From Apostichopus californicus (Eukaryota; Echinodermata; Holothuroidea; Aspidochirotida; Stichopodidae), in contig JAIPMN010006409.1 of NCBI GenBank assembly GCA_020650975.1, positions 1-22,545 of the forward strand: a stretch of DNA of 22,545 nucleotides. Reading direction: 5' to 3'. Position 1 is the stretch's first letter; every line of letters starts with the position of its first letter. Below the pieces are notes generated by a model. It did no database searches. It was not told the DNA's origin and saw only the letters and a program-made list of their open reading frames with translations. Below, piece by piece: positions 10,501-20,417 of the stretch. A program made the translations under genes and the position numbers.

Positions 10501-12812
10501 TAACCAAGATTTTATTGTCTCTCTCAACGGATTGTTTTTGAAAGCCTGTCAGACCGAGACGATCGGATACGATGAGGGACAAAGAGAAGACGGTGGAATT
10601 GTATCGCTCTACAAGCTTTGAAAAGAGTGTTTATGATCAGATTAGGACGGTTGAAAACATATAAACCTGGTGCCATCGAGATTGATTTGTTTGGGTTAAC
10701 TGATTTTTATCCTGCAATTGTTTTAAATTTGTGAACTGGAATCACCTTTCAAAATTAGACCTGTTCGTCCATTTCGGTTTCTTTACGTCTTTATTTGCAT
10801 CACTCAGCTGGAGCCTTGAGATGATCCTCCTCTGTAATATGAACTCTAAATTACTGTGTTATCTCGTATCTCATTACACTTTATAGAGGCTATATACATG
10901 CTATTAATCCCGAACGTCTCCTTTTTAATAGGACATGCAACTAAATATTATGCTCTCAAAACTCTTGCTTGATGGGTTGTCGATGAGTGATCGATACAAT
11001 ACTTGATTTTGTGTTACTCTTACAATAACTACCTCTCCTACCATGCCAAGTAAATCTAGCTATATATACAGTTATAGCTCAAACACTGAACATAAAAATC
11101 CTATGATCATCGCCCCCCCCCCCCCCACTCGTTATTTCACCCAATTCTTCTGTCACATTGGTACTGCACACTTCTCTGTTCCAAGTTTACCGCATGGGAA
11201 TTCCTGCAACAGCAATATTCTTGGCAAATTTTAAACTCATAATCTCAGTCATTTTCATAACATATTCTGTGCACATACTCTAATAATGTAGTGCAATGGT
11301 ACGCAGCTTGCCTCATCTGTGTTGACCTCTCATGACCAATGACCTCCACCAAAAACAATTAGGTAATTGCCCTATGACTGACTTTACTTAATACCTATCA
11401 GTGACATAGTTAAAACCAAACAATGTAAATCCTGTTAAGAAGGCTTCAGACATGTTACTGCTGTTTTCCTAACATATGACATAGATTTAATCCACTTCAT
11501 ACTACNNCCCCCCCCCCCCCCACAGGTAAACAAAATACAAGTCAGAAATCATATTTATGGGTAAATCAACAAGAAACCATGTATAGGTGGAATGCTTTTA
11601 ATCCAATCAGATACCAACATGCACACACATTCACACACATACAACCTGATAATGAATGGTCATGCACATAAGATTCCTTGTGCATTCAAAGTTCAAATAA
11701 GGTATCAAACTTGAATTTCAAACATAGAACTAAATCCATCATGTGACTTAAATTGTCACATTTTATTTTGTGTGAGTAAACTTTATATTTTCTAGCACAG
11801 TGTAAATATCACATCACCAAATCTAATTCATAGTTAACCATTACTTTTCAGCTCACACACTTCTGGCTAATTCCAATTATAGGTTAAAATTGTATCTATA
11901 TATTTTACCTTTTTCTATATTTTGTCCTTTTGCTTAAAATCTTCTTACCTTATCTGCTTTTGTCTACTCTGTACGAACCGTACAATATAATCTGCCCAGC
12001 TTACAAGGGTGTAAATATGCATAAAATACTGAAAGAGACCCACTATACGAAACGTGTAAATATGGATATCAACTTACCCCGAATCCACGAAACATGAAGA
12101 CTAGAAATAATAAACGCCAACACGTGTATACCCTAACTATTAAATACTGCTTCTTTGCACAGACACTGAAAGATGGGAAGCCCCTCAGGACTTCAGCACA
12201 TCTTCATACATATATGAAGTCCAAATATTTTGACAAGGTAAAAATTGTCAAATTCACACCAAATTGAATGGAAATGTAAAGCCTTTCCAGAAAGACTTTT
12301 GTATGGGAAGTACAATGAAGAGCCGCAAGCATGTCCTCTTTGAGGGGTAAATTCACACAGTACCATGTTTAGCAGGCATGAATGGACATATATCATAAGG
12401 CATTATTAGGTATGGAACCATTACATACTGTATATATACAGTAGCATTGGAATCTGGACGGGTATAATTAGGAATTTGAATGTGCTCGCAACAGGATAAC
12501 AATGTAAGTATCTTATATCCCGAGAATCGAGGGACATACTAAAATGGCCAATTTCATAAAAATCATACCAGTCTCTGAACCTTTCTATTTCCCAGACAAA
12601 ACCCTTTTTTCCTATTTTTATTCCAGGTCTCAATGTTCTTATGCAGATCCGATGTTTTTGTTAAACAAATGGGCAGTTTATTGATCATAGAAACCGCCAA
12701 AACTTACTGGTTTGGGTATTTATGGATACGAAAAGATGAAAATTGTACACAAGAAATCCGTGAAGGCATCTGAAATGGTAGATTTGGAAGGGGGAGGACG
12801 TGACCTCTTTGA
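7581..12812. other. Long gene-poor stretch with one doubtful ORF
   Basis: A 165-codon plus-strand ORF (10124-10621) is the only long frame and is discussed as a finding. Runs of 14 C occur at 11113-11126 and 11508-11521. The several overlapping short ORFs at 8730-9842 have no recognisable similarity and no splice context. Confidence 0.5.
11506..11521 (+). other. Assembly gap (NN) next to a run of 14 C
   Basis: Two undetermined bases at 11506-11507 are followed by C at 11508-11521. The gap probably reflects failure to resolve the homopolymer, so the length here is unreliable. Confidence 0.9.
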
Positions 12813-12876
12813 GGGTCATTGGGGGTGCAGTGCAAGAATGTTAACAGTCAATGGACATTGTCCATTGGAGTGCATA
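12813..12876 (+). repeat. 64-bp direct repeat, left copy, beside MITE copy B
   Basis: Begins GGGTCATTGGGGG and matches 13259-13322 with about four differences; the offset is 446 bp. It contains a perfect 17-bp hairpin palindrome, AATGGACA-T-TGTCCATT, at 12850-12866. A short unmatched segment separates it from the element at 12892. Confidence 0.8.
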
Positions 12877-12891
12877 CATACAGTAAACTCT

Positions 12892-13258
12892 TTAAAGGGT
12901 GTGAAGACTCGCGCAAAAAGAAACTTTTAATGCCTCTAATCTGACCTAGTTTCGAATGAGGTGTAACAGAAGTGTTAATCACCACCATCGATCCCAGAAA
13001 ATACACACACAGCTTGCTACCGTCGGTAATTAGACACTAGTGTACAGTCAGTACATACAGCTGCGGTCAATACCCACAGCACAGTGTACAAACGATATAG
13101 CCATGGACATCTCAGGCCAGCTAAAGATAACAAGGTATCACGTTTCATTACTGTCTGCATTTTGTAGCGACAAGCAGAAAACTTCACTTGCAAGCAACGG
13201 AAAGTTAACTTTTTCAGAGCGCAGCACGCGGTTTGGGGCGAGTCTTCAATGCCTTTAA
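12892..13258 (+). mobile_element. Short TIR transposon (MITE), family 1, copy B, longer form
   Basis: Same family and orientation as the copy at 5386-5642. Ends are TTTAAAGGGTGTGAAGACTCGC on the left and the inverted TTAAAGGCATTGAAGACTCGC on the right, with TTAA at 12892-12895 and 13255-13258. Length is 367 bp, including a 119-bp interior segment missing from copy A. It codes for nothing recognisable. It is flanked by 64-bp direct repeats. Confidence 0.8.
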
Positions 13259-13322
13259 GGGTCATTGGGGGCGCAGTGCAAGAATGTTAACAGTCAATGG
13301 ACATGGTACATTGGAGTGTATA
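13259..13322 (+). repeat. 64-bp direct repeat, right copy, beside MITE copy B
   Basis: Directly abuts the right TTAA of the element and matches 12813-12876. The palindrome in the left copy is broken here by two substitutions (ACATGGTACATT). Confidence 0.8.
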
Positions 13323-13559
13323 TAGTATATATAGGAGACAGGTAAGAGAGAAACAAAGTAAATTATGTGCATCTATTTGACTTATTTCAAGTTAATACTC
13401 TTCCTTCCAGAGTCCACCAGGTAGTGTGGATCCAGAGATGTGCGAGAATGGGCTTTGGACACCTCCTCTATTCAACTCCCCACAAAAACATTAAAAAGGA
13501 GTAATTTGAATAGACCTTGCTTGTAGACCTAATTATAGACCTTATTTATACCTAAACAT

Positions 13560-13697
13560 GCCTCAGAATGCACCCTTTCACATTTAATTTTTGTCTGACA
13601 CCCTCTACGTGGTCCCAGTCAGCTTCAACGACCGCAGGGCCACACCCCCCCCCCCACCCACCCCCCCAACCCTTTTAAAATCTGGCATCTGCCACTG
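13560..13697 (-). mobile_element. Possible end fragment of a hAT-like element
   Basis: Read on the minus strand, the right border begins CAGTGGCAGATGCCAGATTTT, followed by a G-rich run; this resembles hAT termini of the CAGTGGCGGATC type. I could not find the partner end or a target duplication, so it would be a truncated copy. The left limit is a guess. Confidence 0.3.
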
Positions 13698-13917
13698 ACA
13701 TCTCTCCACTCCTCTGATTGTTTTCATTACTTGATAGCCTGAAAGGCAATAAAACTAACTAATACATAATAGTATACAGTAGTATAAAGCCATATATATA
13801 TTATTTCTACCTGCCCCATTTTTGTTGTTTCTGTGGTAAGATTGAGGGTAAGTAAATATTAATTTGAACAATATATGCAACAGGAGACAATTGGAAACAC
13901 ACTCATCATAGTCTAGC

Positions 13918-13985
13918 CTCTTCCCTCTTCCCTCCACCTGCAACCCACTCCACCCCCCACCCTCCCCCTCCCTCACCACCACCAT
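13918..13985 (-). other. C-rich tract, G-quadruplex-prone on minus strand
   Basis: A pyrimidine tract with repeated CCC runs, ending in (ACC)n. The minus-strand ORF rich in glycine and arginine across it reflects composition, not a gene. Confidence 0.5.
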
Positions 13986-15081
13986 CTATAATGGCCTTCA
14001 TACTTGGAACCTTTTCCAAACCACAGAGATTATACTTAATTTAATTTAATGAACCAAAATTCCAAAGTTTTGTCAATGACAATTCATGAAAGACTATACA
14101 TTACAGTAAATGTGTGGGACACAAAATTTCCATGTAACATTTTAATACTCACTTTGAATAGTTTAAATCAACAGTTATATACAACAACAAAATTACAAAT
14201 GCCTTCATCCACAAAAAGATCTCTCTCATAGAAAAAGGGATGAATTCAGTCAATATATAAATATTTACATGACTTGCCCAAAAGTGACACAAGAGCAACA
14301 ATTTGCAACTCAAAAATACAGCTTTTAAATCAAAGTTTGTCGAACATGCATCTCCTCGTTCAATTACAAGAGAGACGGTCACAGGGTCTGGCCTTCAAAA
14401 TCTGATCAAAACACATTTTAAGTCGCTTCTACGAAGAAACTGGCAGGCAATTGAATTTAATCTAAGGAAAATTCAAATTTGATCTAAAATTAAGACCTAG
14501 AGTATAGTTGGCAATGTCGCCAAGGAAGAAGATAGAATCTGAAGATAGATGCGTCACGGCCTTGAGTTGGAATTGCAAATGAAAGGAAAGACATTTGTAA
14601 AAGTACATGCATGGCCTGTATTACACGCAAACAGAGAAATTTCCCACACAAATTATACGCACAATAAATTTGTATGTTTAAAAGGTATGTACTGTAATGT
14701 ACAAGCTGTTGCCAACTTAATTTATTTAAAAAAAATTGATTGTATTTTCTTTCTTAAATGTGGGTCGCATGTAAGTTGAAGGCCTCGACAAGTGAATAGC
14801 TTTAGTTAAAATCGTTAACGCAAAAATGTAAATTGGGTCCGTAGGATGTTTAAACATATTACAGACTTTCAAGAGCAGAATATAAGTGGCAAATGTTTAA
14901 CATGTTGTAGGTACTTACATTCAAAATGTTCAACGTTGATATTAACATATTTTATCGCCACAATTATGCTATGAAAGATGTTCAAATGATGGTCATTCGT
15001 GCACACACTGTGACAAGTATATTAAAAGTATACTAAAAGCATTTGCCTTTATGTCAGTGACTCTGACGCAGATTTGAAATT

Positions 15082-15157
15082 TGGGTAGATGGGGGGCGGG
15101 GGTGCGGGGGGAGGGAGGGGAATGGTGGGGGTAGGGGAAGGATAGCTGGGGGGAGGG
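15082..15157 (+). other. G-rich tract with several G-quadruplex motifs
   Basis: More than ten runs of three or more G with short loops, in an otherwise AT-rich neighbourhood. The complementary strand reads as a proline/serine-rich ORF, which is a composition artefact. Confidence 0.6.
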
Positions 15158-16845
15158 ATAGTGACAGACCACATTCACTTTAGATACTGACAGGATTTAT
15201 CATTATTTTCTCTTTTCTTGTCAACATTATATTACACTAGTTTTAACAATTTTTAAAAAACGATTCTCTCTAGTTATCATACTGTAAGAACATTATGACT
15301 ACTTGTGGTCATAAGCCCTTCTGTATCTACCACAGAAAGGCTTAGGTAACATTTCTTTGCCAACAAGGTTTCATTTAATATCTATTCAAGTTTTTGCTTC
15401 ATTTCACAAGTTTATTTCAAGTGTTTTGCGGAGAATAATGAAAGATTGCGCCACACTTACATATCATTAGATGACATGTTGCTACGGTGTATGCTGTACG
15501 ATAAAGCTTCAAAATGCCAGAGATATGGTGTGTTTGACATATCTTTCCGATGAATATGATTTATAATGTATGAAAAATGGATGTTAGACCATGATTGAGC
15601 ATACTTTACCGGTGAAGTTAATTACGCTTACCGAGGTGCGCATCTTGGGATTCACATTACGTAAAGAAATGTAATTATAGACAAACACATGAGAGAGCTG
15701 AGTTTAAACCGTGACACCTTAGTAGTATATAGACAATGGTTTAATATGTGCCAACTTTGCGAAATTGCTCTCTCAACTGGGACGTGTGAAGTTATTTACA
15801 CTACAAGTGTTAGATAAGAGTTGCTGATGTACTTTACAGAAAAATCTGGTAATTCACAATTTAAAGAGCGGGTCAATTATACAAATGTTATGTCTTTCAA
15901 AACTCAGGCTACCAAATGGCTTCCTGCCAGTGGATTTTGTAGGCACTTGCATACTGTAGCTTATAAATACATTGAAAATATGTGGTAAGTCTGATAACAA
16001 CAATTGTCAATAAAACGTTGTATGATTTTTGTACCTAACACAGGCCTCCTGTAGCAGCTGCTCCAATTTACAGTATTATCGATGTGTGCTGCAGTTCGGG
16101 AAAATACCAGTGGAAACTTGGATGTTAGGCCAATCAAGACAAGTGGCTTAAAAATTGTGAAATTCTAGGCCCGATGGTATGATATGAAGATGGATCAAAA
16201 TTGATGAACCAAAGTCAACGAGTATAACGGTCGGAGGGCCAGACGTTTCGATTCTAGCAGGGTCTCTTTTAAAACTGAAAAAATTCTTACTTTATTTAAG
16301 TTTAGTACACATAGACATATGGATATAGGCAACTGTAGCTGTTCAATTATATCCCTCTAAATTTTTACATGTATTTATCCACAGTAGGCCCTTTTGCAAT
16401 AGACAAAAAACCTTGTAACAGTTTTTCTCTCTTTAAACATTTAATTTGTTTATTTGATTAAATTATAAAATGTATGAATTTAAAACCTCTGACTATGCCA
16501 TATGTATGTATCAAAACCCATTTGAGATGTGCAATTGAAATGAGGTTACACCATATATGTACGTCAACTCGTATTTCTATTAGGAAACTATTAGATTTAT
16601 ATCATACAGTGACATGATTTGTCAATACCACTGAGAGTGGAATGTCGAATAGAAAGAAAAAGTTGTTACACAGTCAAGATATACTGTAACAATCTGTAGT
16701 GGATTTTCAACTTTCCAGTCAACGGTTAGACAACGGTTACTTGAATCATTCTTGAAAGGAAAGCAATTCTATTCAAGGGGCTTGGAAGTTCGCTCAATGT
16801 GTCCACTCCTTGGGATCCTCTGTCTAACAGTATAGGCTCGCTGTG

Positions 16846-16937
16846 GAAGCCAGGGTTAGCAGCCTACCTACTGTAGCCCAGGATAGCCGAAGAAGCCTGC
16901 AGTTAGCAGCCTAGCTAGCCTGGGCTAGCCAAAGCAG
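16846..16937 (+). repeat. 46-bp tandem duplication with GCTAGCC palindrome
   Basis: Two diverged copies starting GAAGCC at 16846 and 16892 share GTTAGCAGCCTA and a block like TAGCCCAGGATAGCC / TAGCCTGGGCTAGCC. The second contains a perfect inverted repeat, GCTAGCC-TG-GGCTAGC, at 16914-16929. Function is unknown. Confidence 0.6.
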
Positions 16938-17537
16938 ACGGTAGTATTATTTATTTACATATTAATAAACAATAAACTTTTTGTCATTTGTGCACATATC
17001 TTGCCTGAATGTCGTTAAAATGTAGTCCTTCTGTGCTGTACTTTCATCATACAAAAAAATATGCATTATTTTAAAACCACTGACTTGCAATTGTGTCTAA
17101 ACACTTTTGAAATGCAAACAGCAACATTTACTCAAACAACACAGTGTTGAAACTAATATAAAATCAGATCAGTCACAAAGTAATCCAAATAGAGCCTGAA
17201 ACCATAGCAACCTTAATACCCCAGCAATGCAACAGTTATCAGCCAATATATATATCTATCCTGAAATAAATACAACGAGAGCATAATAAACCCCTTCAAG
17301 TCCTCTAAATTATGCTAAAAGTGAGAGGCAGTTTCTCCCTGGTGTTCTAAGGAACTCGACTGGCTGAATTCCCTGCTATATCCCTCGGGTGATATAAAAG
17401 GATAAATATCGGCCAAAACTTCATTTCGCACTGAGAACCTCTAAACTTTCTTGCCTGCTATAGGCTTTCAATGATGTACAAGACTTAAAGAGGTAGACGT
17501 TACGTAAATCATAGATTTTATCATTCTGAGCTCAATT

Positions 17538-17577
17538 GGAAAACAAACAAAAAAAGGAAAAAAACAAACAAAAAAGA
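17538..17577 (+). repeat. A-rich low-complexity block
   Basis: Two diverged copies of an AAACAAACAAAAAA-type motif joined by AAGG. Simple-sequence DNA. Confidence 0.6.
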
Positions 17578-18574
17578 CGTGGGTAGTTTTAAAAAGGTAT
17601 ATGTTTATATGTTTGACATGATTTACGGGGGGACGTTACACAGGAATATAACATACTAATTTTCACAACAACAAAACATCTAGTCTTTGTAGGTTATATA
17701 AGCCAACAACACTCTCAATGCATATGCTGTGCTGCGACACATATCTGACTTGTATAGTGAGTCTGTACTGGTTTAACAAATTTGTCTCTTACTTGTTCTC
17801 ACCCTTGTGGAAACTTGTACTCATACTCTGAGCATTTTTAAAAAAAATTCTCAGGGTATTTATTTTGTGAAGTGGCTGCTTGCCTCTGTTTTTTTCTTGC
17901 GACTGCCTCACAAAAAATATTACTCACATCGCTGCCTCACTGTTCCAGAGAAGGAATCCAAATATACAATGATTGCAATCCAACTGTTTTAACCCATGCC
18001 ATCATCTGACATTGAAAAATTAGCTGTGAACACTAAATTATATTAACAAAATAAAAGTTCTTCCATCTATTTTAGCACAGCATTATTATCTAATTTATTG
18101 TTAGGATGACTGACATTAAGATGTTTAACAAACATGCCCCCAGATTCCCCTCCCCTAGGTATGCTTGCGCCCTCTAGTGTCACAAGCCAGTTACCGCCTC
18201 TCACATGAGAAATCCCCCTGGAAACCCCTGAATCTACTACACTAATGTAGGCATGCATTACTAAGTTCTCCCATCACTTACGATTTAAACCGTATTCTTC
18301 TACTCAGAACAAGGGGAACTATACTTCGACTCATTCTTATACTCCTGCACTTTACTTAACTTCAAGTCATCCAATGATACGTACTGTTGCACATAAATAA
18401 ACAAGGCAGTTCTTCTTAATGTCATTTACTATATATAGCATGGCTAAACTATACCATTCAGTAATCGGGCACTTACCCAGGCAAGAATGGACTAAGCTTA
18501 ATGTGATTGAGATGCATGTGGTTGCATAAATGGCAAATTTCTCAGTCAAAATTGTAAAATAATTGGATTGGAAT

Positions 18575-18600
18575 GAGAGAGAGAGAGTCTAGAGAGAGGG
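18575..18600 (+). repeat. GA microsatellite
   Basis: (GA)n interrupted by TCTA, ending in GAGAGAGGG. Confidence 0.8.
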
Positions 18601-19272
18601 GTACATAGAATTTTCATAAGTCAATGCACGGAGTAATTAATTTATGTAAACAGCTCGTTTAAAAGTTTAATATTTTTATAAACCAAAAATAGACATGTCT
18701 ATTAAAGAAATACACCCCATATCGATATTACCTTTCATATTGTTTTCTCTCTTCTATAACCAAAGTATTCAATTCAATTTTCACATCATTTCATTAAACT
18801 ATAATATTTATTGATCATCAGTTATTGTAAACTGTAGATCATGCACAATATTTTTTTTTACTGTTTTACTCTTTTCAGTAAAGAACTTTATACCAAATTT
18901 TAATTACTTATTTGACACTGAAAATATATATAGACAAAAACACGGTTCAGACCTAATAGGTGATAAAGTGCACCAAGTCATAGAGACAGATGATGAAAGA
19001 TTTGTATACACTTTACCCCTACACACATTTGCAAATACCCAAGGCTTTAACTCATAGTCAAACTGAAATTTGTCTAATTAACCTCTAGATATGACTTTTT
19101 CTATTTTTATCTACTCAAGTTAGTTTGTGAGGATTTTTGCATGTACAGTAGACAAACCAACCATTGTAGAATATGCCTCACTTTCCATGGAAAAGGTCAT
19201 CTATTATGGTAAAAAAAAAACCAAAATACATTTTAACTCACTTTTTTTCACTTTCTGTGGAATTTTCTCCAG

Positions 19273-19565
19273 ACACAGAATTAAAATGCAACACCGGCAA
19301 CAAAATGAACTGATCCAAAGCGGATCGAGAATTTAAACCGATAACGACAGAGAATTTCTTCCCTTCACGACGACAAATTTATGTGGCTTCTAGCTCGTAC
19401 ATTCTCCAGGAAAAACGAAAACAGCCCAGAGAATCAATTCTCTTTATTTAAAAATGTTGGCAGCAGCGGCATATCCCTCGCTAATTCTCAAGACATATGC
19501 TTACTGTTGGTATCGCGATGGCATCGTTTAATCAATAAACCGTGTGACGACGAGCCGCGCTAGAA
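19273..19565. promoter_or_regulatory. CpG-dense patch, candidate promoter or first exon
   Basis: I count about 18 CpG in roughly 243 bases (19321-19563), far denser than the surrounding AT-rich DNA. On the minus strand a donor-like ACA-GTAAGC lies at 19499-19504, so this could be a non-coding first exon for a minus-strand gene such as the choline transporter 16 kb away. On the plus strand a good acceptor-like tract (CTTTCTGTGGAATTTTCTCCAG) ends at 19272. These two readings conflict; neither is proven. Confidence 0.3.
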
Positions 19566-20112
19566 CACAGACACTACCCATCTAATTTATCTAGGAAGTG
19601 TAAAGTTAAATTGATTTCTTTCGTGCCTCCTGTCAAATATATATATATACAAACAATGCCGTATATGTCCGATGCTAAAACACATGAGAGAAACAACACA
19701 GCTCAGTTTGAAATATGTGAGCGTGGAAGCTAAAAAGGGCTCTCGATAAAATATACAACTTTGGACTTTTCTTTAAATTCTTTTTTTCAAAAGTTTTGCC
19801 CCAAATTGAAAGTTTGAAATGAAACTGTGAGACAGAGAATGAAATATCTATACTGTCAAATTTTTATCTAGACTTTGCATATGTTCTTGAAGTTATCTTT
19901 AACCAATTAAATCACTTTATTAGTTTTTGACAGGGAGTTTGGCATTCAAAGAAATTATTAGAAATAAGTTTTGCCTATAGATGGAAAAAAGAACAATTGA
20001 GAGTATTGAAGGTATAGGCAATAAGTCACATTCTCCCAATTCTGCCACTTCAAAAAGAAAAAATATATAAGTAAAAAGCTGGTAGAAGTAATTTTGAGTG
20101 TCAACACATGGC
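19566..20112. other. No gene recognised
   Basis: AT-rich DNA with a short (TA)n at about 19637-19648. Confidence 0.6.
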
Positions 20113-20417
20113 CAGGGGTGTAGGAAGCTTCCAAAAAGTGGGGGGAGGGGGCACAACATCAGAGGGGCACTTTCTCATTCCACAACCACCACTCGTTATG
20201 CTATAAACCGATACACCGGCCATATCACTTAAATATATGTGTTAGTATGCTATCGATACTAATATGGTGCACGTGACTCTATTTAAAATTCACAAAGGCT
20301 TAAGATATCCAAAAGACAGTTCTTCATCAAAGGGGCACATTTTATTTGCCAGTAGGGCACATTTGCTATTTTGGAAAAAAGTGGGGGGGGGGGGCACATG
20401 CCCCGCTCTGTTTACTG
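20113..20417 (-). mobile_element. hAT-like miniature transposon, second copy, inverted and degraded
   Basis: Reverse-complement relative of 5843-6227. Shared blocks include GGAAGCTTCC next to the GTGGGGGGAGG tract, AGAGGGGCACTTTCTCATTCCAC, and the block around CACTCGTTATGCTATAAACCGATAC. Its 5' plus-strand end, CAGGGGTGTAGGAAG, is a good hAT terminus. The other end (near GCTCTGTTTACTG) is eroded and I see no matching 8-bp duplication. It lacks part of the AT-rich middle of the first copy. A run of 12 G lies at 20383-20394. Confidence 0.8.

Larger units (their letters stand above)
13698..16845. other. No gene recognised
   Basis: AT-rich DNA with the C-rich tract (13918-13985) and the G-rich tract (15082-15157). 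Nothing else I can support. Confidence 0.6.
16938..19272. other. No gene recognised
   Basis: AT-rich DNA with simple repeats at 17538 and 18575. A locally GC-richer segment at 18135-18245 (minus strand GATTCAGGGGTTTCCAGGGG) looks repeat-like, but no second copy is in the window. Confidence 0.5.

Noticed and set aside
12712..12930. Plus-strand 72-codon ORF
   Set aside because: It runs across the 64-bp repeat and into the MITE end, so it is a chance frame over mobile DNA.
13017..13265. Opposing ORFs of 72-82 codons on both strands
   Set aside because: Both lie inside MITE copy B, which is a non-coding element with no transposase motif.
13755..13985. Minus-strand ORF starting with a glycine/valine-rich segment
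   Set aside because: Its N-terminal part is read from the C-rich low-complexity tract; no similarity and no splice context.
14993..15178. Minus-strand ORF rich in proline and serine
   Set aside because: It is the complement of the G-rich tract; the amino acid bias follows from base composition and there is no domain.
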